In this document: piece by piece, positions 33,183-44,678 of the stretch
Numbering within the stretch: the first letter of the stretch is position 1
Layout of the letters: each line of letters begins with the position of its first letter
Source: Neofusicoccum parvum
Taxonomy: Eukaryota; Ascomycota; Dothideomycetes; Botryosphaeriales; Botryosphaeriaceae
Length of the DNA: 64,000 nt
Assembly (NCBI GenBank): GCA_020912385.1
Contig: CP087210.1
Span: 2,170,001 to 2,234,000 of the forward strand
Reading direction: 5' to 3'
The notes under the pieces: generated by a model
Databases searched by the model: none
The model's input: only the letters and a program-made list of their open reading frames with translations
What the model was told of the DNA's origin: nothing
Made by a program: the position numbers and the translations under genes

Positions 33183-35624
33183 GGCGATCCCGGAGCGAGA
33201 GGAGGTCGAAGCATGCGCGGACGTCAGGCGTCGAGGCGAGCGAAGGTGTTTGTCTAGCAGGGGAGCGCGGTGGGCGGAGATTGGGAGCTGGCGGAGTGGC
33301 GCTCTAGGGCATGGCGCACGCGGAGGCGGCTCATGTGACGGCAGTGCGGGCGCGAGCTGGCAGAGGATGCAGGTGCAGCGGGCGGAGGCGTGAACGAGCG
33401 TGGAGGTTGCGTATGTGGCGACAGTGGATTTGTAGGAGGAGCGCTATGGGGGAGCACGCATGTTGAGACGTCGCAAAGCAAGGGCGCAGCCGGGCGAAAA
33501 ACAGTCACACTGCAAGGGCAAAAACAAGAAGAACGGCGACAGACGAGTCGGCGGGCGGCGGCGCTGGCCAGGCTGCGCGCTGCGCTCCAAGGCCAGTGGT
33601 CCCGTCCGTTGCGACCGGCCTGCCAGAGCTATGATCGCTGCCGTGGCGCACCAGCACGCGGCCCCACGACCAAACGAGCGAGCCTGCGCGCTGCAATGCC
33701 GGCCGGCCTCTGCTGACTGGCTCGCGCTGCCATTGGCGGCGCGCGCGCATGGTGGGCAGCGGGCTGGAAGGCGTAGGTGGAACGGCAGGCGTCAAGGCGT
33801 CAAGGCGGCGCTGCGCTGCCAGGGCCGCCCTCCACCTCGAGCGCCGTCTGCCTCCCTCTCACCCTCTCTCCCGCCCACCAGCACTACTGCGCGCATTGCT
33901 ATCGCGGGCGATCGCGAGCGCCGCCTGCGCCTGCGCCTGCGCCTGCCCGCGCAGCCTCGTACCCGGCTCCGCGCACGCCGGGTGGCGCGCCGGCCGTCCC
34001 AGACCTCGTCGCCGTGAGCCGGCTTCTGCACGCGCGGAGGACGGTCCCGCCGCAGATACGAAAGCCAGCCCAGATGGCCGCAACCTGAAGCGTCTCGTGC
34101 CCGCGGCGCGGCGCCCTCGCGCAAGCTCGATGTCGTGCCCTCAGGTGGCGAGCAGCGCCGTGCCTGAGAGTCTCGTGCTGTGCAACACAAGCGTCGTCGC
34201 GCGCGCAGCCATCCCGGTCAGGTTGCAGCCAGGTACCGTGGCCGGCGCACTGCGCATGCCTGCTGCCAATCAGAGCCACGGCGAGGCCTGGGCCGCCCAG
34301 AAAGGAGCAGCAAATCTTGTCGCGGCCCCACTGCTGGACGAGAGCGACTCCAGCCATCAGGCGTCCCTGAACGCGTCTACCCCTGGATCGCGGGCTTTTG
34401 CGAGGCTGGGCCGCGGGAACTTGCAGCAGACGGGCCGAGCGTGTGCTGGCGCTCCCAGCGCCGTTGTCTCCATCGCGTTCCTGCCTGCCCGTTGTCCCGT
34501 TGGAGCTAAGGAGGATTCTTCGCATTGCCACTCTGCGCGCCGGCAGCCGCCTCTCCGCATGAGCGAGCCAGGGTCCGGCAGTGACGAAATGTGCGATGGT
34601 TAAGCGTCCGTGGGGCCGCGCGCTGGCCCGGCGCGCGCAACGGTCGGCCTGAGAGCGGCCGTTGACGCAGCGGCAGCGCCAGCAGTGACAGCAGGCCTCG
34701 GCGAGGGTATCCATATCACCTGTTGCTGCAGTCGCGCTCGATTCTGGCACTGCTCCGTCTCTGCAGACCGAGCTTTCTGCGGAGAAGAAACGCAGCCCAC
34801 TGGCAACCGTCTCTGACTCGCCCGATCTCGTCGTCGCAACAATGGGACATGCTGGCGGTGCAGCGCTGGCCACGCACACGCAGCCAGTGACGCGCGCAGA
34901 CGGCCATCACCACATACACCGCCAATGTGACACCGGGCAGCAGCTTCCCGTCTGATGCAAAGATCCGCCGGCGCAGCGCTGCGGCATCGCAGTGTGCGCG
35001 CTGGGCGTAGAGCGGCGCTGCTGGACGACGCAGCAAACGGCGGCCGACGAAACTGCAATTAAACTCTTCTGCACTCTGCTGCCAAGGGCCAACGCTCGGA
35101 GACGCACGCGCACACGCGAACGGTTGGGCTGCAGTTTGTTTCTACCTTGAACCTTGGACTCGGCGGTGGTGGTGCGCGCCACTGACTCTGGACTCTGGGG
35201 ACGAGGCCGTCTCGTAAAACAGAACAACAGAAGCGCCTCGGATGCCGCCGTGGAGACCTGAAGCATGCAGCCACTGGATCGTCGAATCCCTGACCCTCTC
35301 TTAAGCCCCGATGGAACAGCAAACTCCATATTTTTGAGTTTGCCGATGCTCCTGCAATGCTCTGCAGACCGGCTGTGGAAAGACGGCAGAGAGGCACTGG
35401 CTGCCGGTCAGGCCGGGGCCGGTCACCGGCGGTCTCGGATGCGCACGTGACCGAGCCGGCGGCCAATGGCCCAGCTAGCAACGGCTGTTGTTGCTTTAGG
35501 CGAAGAGTAAACAATCGTCCCTCCCGCCGACCCCAACACCACAACCTGCCAACGCTCGCGCACGATCGCACCTGCACGCCCAACCGAGCCGCGTGAACAG
35601 CCGCATTAACCGCATTATTTCAGT
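33183..35624. other. 2.4 kb GC-rich region between divergent genes
   Basis: Divergent spacing between the unknown minus-strand gene and NUF2. Long open frames occur on both strands (for example about 33749-34603 + and 33899-34879 -) because of high GC, but they overlap each other and lack family features. A run of CGCCTG hexamers lies near 33925-33955. Confidence 0.5.
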
Positions 35625-37185
35625 ATGGACTACAACCCGCGCATGAGCATGGCGCGCGGCTCCACCATGAACAACCACCGCAGCCGCCAGCACGAGGAGG
35701 ACTCGTTCATGACCTTGGTACTGCGCACTTCCCAGCTCACTCGTAATGCACGTCTGACCTCGAACACAGCCCGACCGCGAGATCGCATCATGCATCAGCG
35801 ACATTGGCATCAACTTCAGCGTCGCCGACCTGCAGAAGCCGAACCCCCAGCAGATCCAAAAAGTCTTCGAGTGGTTCGCCGAGCTGCTGATGAACACGAC
35901 ACGCGAGGTCGTTGCACCAGCAATGAAGGCCGCCGCGGACGATATGGCCGGTGAAGATCTTGCCGACCGCATCTTCACACCAGACACGCGCGATCTAATG
36001 GGCTTCTTCGTGGTGATGAGGAAACTTCTGCTGGAGGTAAACAAGGCGGCTTCGAATCCCGACAAAGTTGATTGCTGACCATGATTCAGTGCGGTATTCA
36101 CGACTTCACGTTCCAAGACCTCTACAAGCCCACACGCGAACGCCTTGTCAAGATCTTCTCTTACATCATCAACTTTATCCGCTTCCGCGAATCGCAGACG
36201 AGCGTGATCGACGAGCACTTCAACAAGTCCGAGCGCACCAAGCTGCGTATCGAACAACTCTACAACGAGAACCAGGACAAGGAGAACCATTTGCAAGACC
36301 TCGAGAGGAACCGCAAGGCAACAGAGTCACAGATGGCGGCGAAGGAGAAGCGGCAGAAGGAGCTTAAACAGCGCCTACTTGACCTGAAGATGGGCCAGGA
36401 GAAGGTGGTTGAGAGGCTGGAGATGGTTAAAGAAGATCAGCGGCGGCTGAAGGAACTGTTGGAGGACAAGACTACGCAAACGATGAACGTGCGACAAGAA
36501 GCGGCAAAGCTGCGGCCATACACGACGCAGAGCCCCGCGGTGCTGGAAGCCTCTCTCAAGGACCTCAATGCGAACTTGGTTGCGGACAAGGCCCAGATCG
36601 ACGCGCTCGACCGCCGCGGCCGCGCTCTGCAGACGTCCACGGATACATTCACGGCCGTTGCGCAAGATGTCGACGCCTGCACGCGTCTACTCAGCGACCT
36701 GGCGCAAGACATCAAGCAGGAGCAGGAAGAGCTTGCCAAGGCTGATCGCCATCGCCAGGCCCTCAGCGAACGCTCCAACAATGTCCGTGACGTCGAACGT
36801 CAAGAGAAGCTGCTCACCAAGCAGCTTGCCAATGTCAACGCGCGGACAGAAAAGCTGCGTAAGAACGCAGAGGACAAAGCAGAAGCTGCGCGCGTGCGTA
36901 TGGAGGAGCTTAAGGCTGTGCACAAGCGCTTGGCGGAAGAGCGCTCAGAGAAGAGCCGCGACATGGAGAGGAGGAGAGTCAGGATCGAGCAAACGGAGAA
37001 GAAGGTAAGCACCGCCGAGAGTCCCGACGTTTTATGTGAGCAATGAGCTAACAAAGCTTTCCTTGCAGATGGCCGACTTGAAGGAAAACATCGAGAACGA
37101 GGTCCACACCGCCCGCGAACAATACCTGCAGCTGGAGTCACACATTAAGCTTTACATCACCGAGATGGACCAGACCATCGCTTAA
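35625..37185 (+). CDS. NUF2: Kinetochore protein Nuf2 (Ndc80 complex)
   Basis: Subunit of the Ndc80 complex, which joins kinetochores to spindle microtubules. Four exons, 35625-35717, 35770-36036, 36090-37004 and 37069-37185, all phase 0 with GT/AG ends, give 463 residues. The calponin-homology head spans about residues 30-150: [36 protein letters not shown] and, after the second join, [15 protein letters not shown]. The rest (about 150-460) is a nearly continuous coiled coil rich in Glu, Lys, Gln and Arg. The N-terminal tail has [14 protein letters not shown], similar to other filamentous fungal Nuf2 proteins. The 39-codon last exon holds the end that should contact Spc24/Spc25. Confidence 0.95.
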
Positions 37186-38509
37186 TATTCCCTCATTCTT
37201 GTTCTCGGACATCATTCGCTGTTTTGGAGATAAGCCACACCAATTTTGTGACTAAGACTTGTCTTGCATCAGTTACGCTTCAGCGGCGTTGGGCGCTTGC
37301 AGCTTAAGTGGAGAAGGGAAATTTGGGTAGGGTTTTGGCGTTCTTTGGAGGGGGGCGATGATAGATACCATTGGCGGCGCGAATGACAGGAGGATCTTTC
37401 CACGGTTTAACTTTTGTGCTCACTCTTTCCACGCGGCGCTCTTCCTGCCTCAGGTGGAAAGAAAACTTACTCTGATCTGATGTATTCCCCAACCGCAAGG
37501 ATACCACCAGAAACAAGCACGTTTTGGTGCCGCCCGCACTGCATGCGTTCCTTGGTACTGCAGGTCCAGACCAGCCCCAGGCCCCAGCCGGCGGGACGGG
37601 TTACGACTCTACTCCAAGACGGCATGAATCCCGTTCGGCTGCAACCACCCAGAACCTGCAAGTCATGCGCTATAACGGCAGACTTATATCGTCGGATCTT
37701 ATGCTTGCGCCATTATTTACTATTGCCTATGCTCGATTCACTCCACCCCGCATCGTTAGAGTTTAATGAGATCACAGGAGAAATTAGCACAGCTACTTGG
37801 ACCATGAGAAATTCGCACAGCTACGTTATCAACTTGTGGAGTCTTGCAATATACGTTTCTTCCAGTGCACATTTGCGTCCGAACGAATGCTCCCAATGCC
37901 CATGAAGGTGCGCACGTGTTGCAATAATCTCCGAACCAACCTCATTCTCGATGATGATAAATTGACATTACGTTATCTACAGCCCTCAGATGGAGGAGGT
38001 GATGCCCTGGGTGGGAGAGTAATGGACGGGACGGAAAGACGGGCGGGCAAAGCGACCCGCCGTCCTACCGGTCTCAGTGTGAGCTCGATCTCTTTGATGC
38101 CATTGCGCGACGTCTTGACTGCTCCGATGCCTTCTTGAGCGCCAGAGCTATAAGAACAGTAAAGTGGAAGAGGAAGAAAGAAGCAAGCGATCCGTACAAC
38201 TAGAGCAATAGCTGATTAGCAGAACCCCTCCCGACACGCTACACCTGCCAAGCCAGATGGAAAATCTCATTGCTCAAACCACATTTCCTATCCCAACACG
38301 TTCGACCAATAACGCCCCATGCCTAGTACACGAGGAGAAAATGAGGAAATCAAAAGATCGGGTTGCAGTGGACCCTTGGGTGCCTGTCTGGTGGTATCAA
38401 ATGATTGCAATGACGTTGCCCCGCACAACATCCTTGTAGTCCCTCCTGCCCTCGCTGATATCGCATTCAACGGCACACGGCAATTACAGCAGGCTCTGGA
38501 AGAACGGAA
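37186..38509. other. 1.3 kb convergent intergenic region
   Basis: Between the stops of NUF2 and BQT4. Balanced base composition and no supportable gene; it should hold both 3' ends. Confidence 0.5.
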
Positions 38510-39931
38510 TCATCGCACTAGTGATCTTGTTAGTAGGAAGCTTCCTTTTGGGATGAAAGGGACAACAAACCCAATTGCCAGCGTTGCGCTCAGGCCCATG
38601 AATGCCTTTGACCTGACCCTCTCCTTGCGCAGCTCCTCTTCCAGCACCTTTGTCTTCTTGACCGGCTGCACCTCCATCGCGTTTTCGTCGGCCTCCTCGT
38701 CAGGAGACAGCTCGTCTGCCTTGCGCTTCTGAGAGTTCGCCTTGCTGCCCTCAGCCTTGTTGGCCTCCTCAACCATCTTCCGTGCGTTGGCAATCATCTC
38801 CTCTGGGCTCTCAGGCAGCGGTAGGTCGGGATGGTCCGCCGGCACGTCAACCTTGACGGCAGTAGTAGTAGTCTCGATGTCACCCTCCCTCGTCACAGTC
38901 TCGTCCACCTCGACTCGGACCTTCTCCGCGCCGGCCGTCGCAGGCTCGCCATTTACCGATTCCGCCAGGTCTGACCGCGCAGGCGTAGACTCGATCTCCT
39001 TGGACAAAGCGCTAGGCGTAGACTCGCGGGCTTCCTTGGCACTCTTCCGGGTAGTGCGCGGCTTGCGGGGAGAGGCGATCTTGCGCGGGGACGACTTGCT
39101 GGGTGACGCGGAGCGAAGCTCTCTGCCACGAGTGCGCATGGAGCTGGTCGCCGATGCCGGGGGGAAAAGCGTGTTCTTGTCGGGAACGATGAACTTGGGC
39201 GGGGTCGAGATCTCGTGCGAGCTCTTATCCTTTGAGCCCTTTTCAATGGGTTCGGGGTCCACGAGCGCCACAATCCAGGCCTTCAAGCCATACTCCTCCG
39301 CAAGCGCGAGTGCTGTTTGATCCTGTCAACCTCCGTCTTGTCCTGTCCAGCGCAACGTAACACATACCGTCTTCGGGCGCGATCCATACGTTGCCGGCGA
39401 CCTCCTCGTTACCGGCGGTGGGCAGCGTCTTGTGATAAGTGCGCTCGGCCTCCTCCTCAGCAAGGGATGCCAACGGGAACGCGGCCTTGAACATGCCGGT
39501 CGCGCTGATGTAGCCATCGCTGCTGCGGCGCTGCGCGTGGGTATTAGCGCGCGCCTCTCAATCGGATCTCGCGGGCAGCCTTACCATCAGGAAATATGAC
39601 TCCGGATAGGCATTGTTCTTCTGCAGGCCGAAGATGCCGGAGCCCTTCAGGTCCTTCGGCAGCGGGACGCGCAGGTGGGCATAGTCGAACATGCCCAGGT
39701 TCTCGGCCTTGGTCGCGCTGGTGACGCCGACCTGGCCGGGCTTGACGTGGAGATTGGTCTGTCCCAAGCGGCGGCGCTCAATGAGGATCTCGACTGCGGG
39801 AGGGCGTTAGTGCAGCTCAGACAGGCGGCGGAGGGTCGCGCATTCGGGGGCGGGCGGCACGTACGCTGCGGAGTGTTCTCGGGCTTGATGAGCGGGTTGC
39901 GGCCTTCGGGGAGGGAGCGTTCGGAGGCCAT
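38510..39931 (-). CDS. BQT4: Bqt4-like inner nuclear membrane protein (KilA-N/APSES-like domain)
   Basis: Four exons on the minus strand: 39931-39865, 39793-39585, 39530-39368 and 39312-38510, giving 413 residues; all joins keep frame. The N-terminal 150 residues form the APSES-like fold of Bqt4: EILIERRRLGQTNLHVKPGQ, then YAHLRVPLPKDLKGSGIFG, SSDGYISATGMFKAAFP and ALAEEYGLKAWIVALVDP. The middle is disordered and acidic/Ser-rich with SP(R/K) motifs. At residues about 385-413 there is a single hydrophobic segment (GLSATLAIGFVVPFIP) followed by positive residues, the tail anchor. In fission yeast Bqt4 tethers telomeres and heterochromatin to the inner nuclear membrane; this is a family-based call. 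It is not a DNA-binding APSES factor of the Swi4/StuA type, since those lack the membrane tail. Confidence 0.85.
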
Positions 39932-40714
39932 GGTGACGGCGGAGTGGTGGGCGAGGTGGTGGTTGAGCTCGTGGATGGATGCGCCGCTGGTCGGGCTGGT
40001 GGTCTGTCCAACGTCCACTGGGGAGCGACAACGGGGGTGGTCAGCGCGGGGGAGCGGCGGTGCGATTGCGGGCGAAGAATGCGATGCGGACGGTGCTGAG
40101 GGGGGGAACGCGAGACGCGAAATTGCCAGAGTTGCGGTCGCGACAGAGGGCGCGGGCGACGAGCTTTGATGCTCCGCTGTCCGGCCGCCCCTGCTCTCCC
40201 ACACCGTGACTTGCACAAAAGGGGAACGAGCCGAGCCCGCCGTGCCAGCGCCGCGCAGGGCTGCCGCGACGATTGGACGACCCGCGGTCCCGGTGCTCTC
40301 AGCAAGCTGCTGCTGCCGCTGCCGCTGCTGCTCGGGCAGGCCGCGACGGCCGTCGTCGCCCGCCGTCGGCTCGCGTCGCGCGCGCGCACACGACGTGCGG
40401 CGCATCACGTGCACGCTCCCGGCGCGCGGTCGCGCGCCCCTGCGGCACAGACAAGGAGCAGCGCTGGCCGTCGCTCTGCGCCATGCCCGCGGCGCGTCGC
40501 TGGAGGACGGGGTGGCTGCAGAACGGCACGTGACGCGGCGGGCGTTCTGGGCTGCGGCGGTGAAGGGCGGCCAGGGCGCGCAGCGTGGGGCAGGACGGGG
40601 CAACTCAAAACAGTCGATGCGGTCGTCGAGCTGGCGCTGTCCGCTCTCCCCCTCCAGCAGCCCTCTCCTCCCCTCCGTCACCAAGCACCGCCTCCGATTG
40701 CCCCTGCAGCAGCC
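39932..40714. other. Bidirectional promoter region BQT4 / Rho-GDI
   Basis: 783 bp between two divergent start codons, very GC-rich, with a pyrimidine-rich leader (CTCCCCTCCGTC type) just before the Rho-GDI start. Open frames over this region are GC-driven. Confidence 0.5.
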
Positions 40715-43700
40715 ATGTCAGCCGCCGACCAGCACCACGACGACGAGCTCGCCCCCGAGCAGACCGAGGGCTTCAAGGTCGGCGAGAAGAAGACGATTGA
40801 CGAGTACCAGCAGCTGGGTGAGTAGAGCTTCCCCTCCGTCCCCAGCCCATGTGCTTCTCCCGTGCCGTGCCGCGCCCGCTTGGCCCAGACTTTGTGCGGG
40901 CCCTCCGTCCCCAACCTCGCTGGCCCGCTGGAATCTCCCGCGTCCCCTCTGGCCTGCCCGCAGATCACCCAAGTTGAGCCTCATCCTGGACCCTGGATCT
41001 TCCCGTCGACAATCCCGCCTGAGGCACAGACCTGCCGCGCCCTCGCTCTCTGCTTCCGAGCGAGCAGTGCCATGCCTGCCCCGTCTGCCATTGCTGCTGC
41101 CGTTGCAAGCTGCTGGCTCCTGCGGTCTTGCGTGGACATCGGCGGTGCGCTCGCCACTGCTTGCCTGCACTGTCCTGCCCTGGCGGATGGCTTGTGGTTG
41201 CTCCCCATTGCGCTTCCTCGTTCTCCAGAATGCCGTTTCCTCAGCCAATGGCGCCAACTTCTCCGAGGCCCGCTGTCGAAATGGCTCCCTGCGCCTGCCC
41301 AGAATGTTGCTGTCTGTCTTGTTATGACTTCGGCCCTCCAACTCCTCTCCTTCTCCCCCCCGTCAACACATCTCATCTGGCAGCATTCTACTCCGGCCTT
41401 TCGTCCATCAATTATTGCTACGATCAAGCCTCTCATTAGCCAGTGCTTGCTGCTTTCTACTCTTGCTCGATCCATTTGTCACCCCGCTACGTGCTCACGT
41501 AGCTCGCGGTCCCCTTGGCCTCGGAAAGCTCGGCTTGTCGACCGTCACGCTACTGTATCATGGATCCTACTCGTCATCTAAAGCCTAGCCCTGACGGCAG
41601 TCCCCGGCCTTCAAACCCGGCGGCCAAGAGAGACGGTGTCTCTGCTGAAGAGCATTCCCAAGAACGCCACAACGAGAATGCCCTTGTCTCACCGTCTGCT
41701 GGGCCTTTACATAAGGGCGGATCTTCGGAGCAGTTGCCATCGAGACTGCGGCGCCTGGCACCTTGCCGCTCCACTACACGCCGTGGCAGGTTCAGAACTT
41801 ACAGGACCAAATGCGAAGCAGCATTTTCCGAGCGTTGTCAAGACTGCATCACCTCCAGCGGTACTGACGGCTCCTCCTGCTCACACCAACAGCAGACAAG
41901 CTCCCGACGAGCCGAGTCTGATTCCTTCAGCATTCTGGCTCATACAGTCGATGCCCTTTGGATCGGATCTATTCTTGAAGGCGTGCCGGCGATCAACGCC
42001 GCGGGTGCCGGTTCAACATTGATCGGGAACTTGGAATCTGCAGCGTTGTCCAAGGAAATGAAACGCGTGTTAGCGCTTCGGGCAGCTCTCAGCCGTCTAA
42101 AGGATGAGAGTGACATTAGGACAAAGCTGGGCAACCCCAACTGCAGGCTCCAAGTGTTCTCGGTCAGTTTGCTCCCTGGCCGTGGGTTGTTCGTTTTCTG
42201 ACGCGTCATTTCTTAGGCGCAGAATCTCTACAGCCCCTCTCAGCAGGGTCTCCGTCGTAGGAAGAGCTACCCGACTCAAGTCGATGATCATACTCAGACC
42301 GCCCGTACGCCGCAGAACCAAATCGAGAGACAGGATTCGGTAGGTCGTCTCTCGAATCGCTCGACCTCCAGGAGCCTTCCGGATCATCAGGCTGCTATGG
42401 AGCACTCGCGGATCCAAGAAAGCTATGTTCCTGAAATATTTCGATCCAGTCAGGACGCCGACAGGTCGGAAGAATGCACTTTCGGTTTCGAAGATGACCT
42501 AGATGATGCTGGCCCAAAACGTGTGCGGTTCAACCTCACTACTTCTTCGCCCCGAAGCTCTCAGCCACCGTCTCCTTCTCAAAGACCCATTGCTCCGCGT
42601 GATCTTTCTCGGAATGGTCAACCGGAAGGTCCATTGTCCTCTCCTGTACCTTCTACGTCTCCCGCGATGCCTCAAGGAGAGCTAGTTTCGTCCGGAGGAA
42701 GCCAATTCACTGCACGCTTCACTGGAGGCCCGATAACGCAATATTTGCTTGATATTCGGACCTCTCGGTTCAAGGAGCACTTCGACGATGACGACATTAT
42801 TGTTAAGCCGTTAAAGCTCCAGGCCAAGCAAGATAATGACCAAGGCGAACAAAAACCTGAGGCGTCCAGTCCGACGGAAGCCAAAGTCAAGGCGCCGCTT
42901 GACAATGATGGTCTTGAGACAACACAGGAGCCATCCTACAAGATGTCCGGAAACAGTTCTCCTGAACGAATACACACCCGTGAAGAAGTGTCCGGCAAGT
43001 CTAGTATTGAAAGAGGTGGTCCCGAAGGTCGAGACTGGAAGGGCAAGGAGTCGAAGACACAAACTTCCGACAAAAGCGGTTCAGAGCAACAAAAGCCCTC
43101 GAGACAAAAATGCAGCTGTTCCAAGAGTCTCTCTGCCGGGGCCTCCAGTTCTGGTGGCTCAAATGACGCCGATGATGAGCATGATCGCTACAACAGGAAT
43201 CGATACGACAGGGATTGCCACGACAAGAAGCGCCAAAGGATAGAAGAAATCCCTAACAGCGAGGATGAAGAAGACAAGCGAGTCGAGATCAGCGACTCCC
43301 CTCAGCAAACCTCAAGAGGAGGGCTCGGAAGGTCCACATCTACCAACCCGCCTGATGACCCCGATGCAATCACCCCAGCCCCGCCCCTCAGGCCTTCTGA
43401 AACGAATCCCGTGCAGGGAGACAGCAATACTCAAAGCAACCGTCCTGGAGATACAGACGGTAACCCTCCAACCAATCCTGCGGGTGGAAGCAGCGATGGA
43501 AGCAGCAGTGGAAGCAGCAGTGGAAGCAGCGGTGGAAGCAACGGTGGAGCCAACGATGGAAATAACGATGAAAACAACGACCATCCAACCGATCCTCCTG
43601 GACAACAAATACCTGATATCGGTGAAATCATGGATCAGGTACGGGACCTACAGCACCGCGTGGGCCAGCTTGAGAAACAAATTCAAGCTCTGACTGCAGC

Positions 43701-44678
43701 TCCGGCTCAATCTCGATCCAGATGGGCTCGAATAAATCAATGGCTGCTCCTTGACACTGACCACCGTCTCCGCCGCTTCCGCCTCCGCCGCCGCGGCACT
43801 TCGCAGTCTCCACAGGAAGATCCACAACCTCAGGGAAGTCCACCACATCAGGAAGATCCACAACCTCAGGGAAGTCCATCAGAACCTCAGGGAAGTCCAT
43901 CAGATCAGGAAGATCCACAACCTTAGGGCAATCTCAGGAATACGCGCACGCACGAGTAATATGTTCAGAAAGGTGTTCAGAAGATGAAAAACTGGTCCCG
44001 CTAACGCACACTTTTCTAAGATCAAAACGATGAGTCTCTTCGCAAGTGGAAGGAGTCTCTGGGTTTGGGTGCCGGCAACACTATTTCTGACCCGAACGAT
44101 CCTCGCACGGTCATCATTCTCTCTCTTGGCCTCGAGGTAAGTGCACATGCACATTATGTCTACACGACCATAACTGAGCTTGTTTCAAGGTCGAGGGCCG
44201 TGAAGACATTATCATCGACCTCTCTGCACCTGGAGCTGTCGATCATTTAAAGGAAAAGCCCTTTTCGATCAAGGAGGGCGCTCAGTTCCGCATGAAGGCT
44301 ACTTTCAAGGTCCAGCATAATATTCTGTCTGGCTTGAAGTACATTCAGGTTGTCAAGAGGATGGGCATCAGCAACAAGATGCAGGAGATGATTGTAAGCC
44401 TAGCGCTCTCCTGGCATACTCATCCTCAGACTGACAATTTGTAGGGCAGTTATTCTCCCAATACTACCGACAAGCCTTTCTACGAGAAGAAGTGTAAGGA
44501 TCATTTCGTAGTTTCTGTCTCATTGATCCGTGCTTACACAAATCCAGTCGAACCCGAAGTCGCTCCCTCCGGCATGATGGCCCGCGGTCACTACAACGCC
44601 GTCTCCAAATTCATCGACGACGATCAGCAAACGCATCTCAAGTTCGAATGGTCCTTCGACATCAAGAAGGACTGGTAG
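40715..44678 (+). CDS. RDI1: Rho GDP-dissociation inhibitor with a 3.2 kb first intron
   Basis: Cytosolic chaperone that extracts Rho GTPases (Rho1, Cdc42) from membranes and keeps them GDP-bound. Five exons: 40715-40817, 44021-44136, 44190-44393, 44445-44493 and 44548-44678, giving 200 residues, the normal size. Exon 1 holds ELAPEQTEGFKVGEKKTIDE, the regulatory arm; the join at phase 1 gives QQLD-QNDESLRKWKESLGLG, exactly as expected. The immunoglobulin-like fold follows (KATFKVQHNILSGLKYIQVV, PSGMMARGHYNAVSKF) and ends FEWSFDIKKDW. Intron 1 is 3,203 nt with GTGAGT donor, CTAAC branch at 44001 and TCTAAG acceptor, far longer than the other introns here (51-54 nt). It contains a whole gene on the same strand (41560-43926). 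Confidence 0.93.
41560..43926 (+). CDS. Unknown disordered protein nested in the Rho-GDI intron
   Basis: Two exons, 41560-42162 and 42217-43926, separated by a 54-nt intron (GTCAGT, TTCTTAG, phase 0; in-frame stop TGA would follow if unspliced). The product is 770 residues. I recognise no domain. Residues about 120-190 have an ordered-looking helical part (SILEGVPAINAAGAGSTLIG, then KEMKRVLALRAALSRLK). The rest is rich in Ser, Pro, Gln, Asp and Arg and probably disordered, with a short possible coiled coil (IMDQVRDLQHRVGQLEKQIQ) before a basic patch RLRRFRLRRR. Tandem repeats encode SGSSSGSSSGSS and EDPQPQGSP near the end. Codons end in A or T more often than in neighbours. A start at 41515 is possible. 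No function is offered; it may be a lineage-specific gene. Confidence 0.7.
43482..43580 (+). repeat. 12-nt GGAAGCAGCAGT-type repeat
   Basis: About seven imperfect copies of a 12-nt unit in the nested gene, encoding Gly-Ser-Ser-Ser/Asp and later Gly-Gly-Ser-Asn. Confidence 0.85.
43813..43923 (+). repeat. Degenerate 18-39-nt repeat at the 3' end of the nested gene
   Basis: Copies of CAGGAAGATCCACAACCT and CAGGGAAGTCCA alternate, encoding QEDPQP and QGSP. It ends at the stop codon. Confidence 0.85.

Larger units (their letters stand above)
40818..44020 (+). other. Very long intron 1 of Rho-GDI
   Basis: GTGAGT donor at 40818, branch-site-like GCTAACG at 44000-44006, polypyrimidine stretch and TCTAAG acceptor ending at 44020. 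It holds the nested gene. The first 740 nt are CT-rich and free of a gene. Confidence 0.85.

Noticed and set aside
33749..34879. 284-codon (+) and 326-codon (-) frames between two divergent genes
   Set aside because: They overlap each other antiparallel in GC-rich sequence, with no motif.
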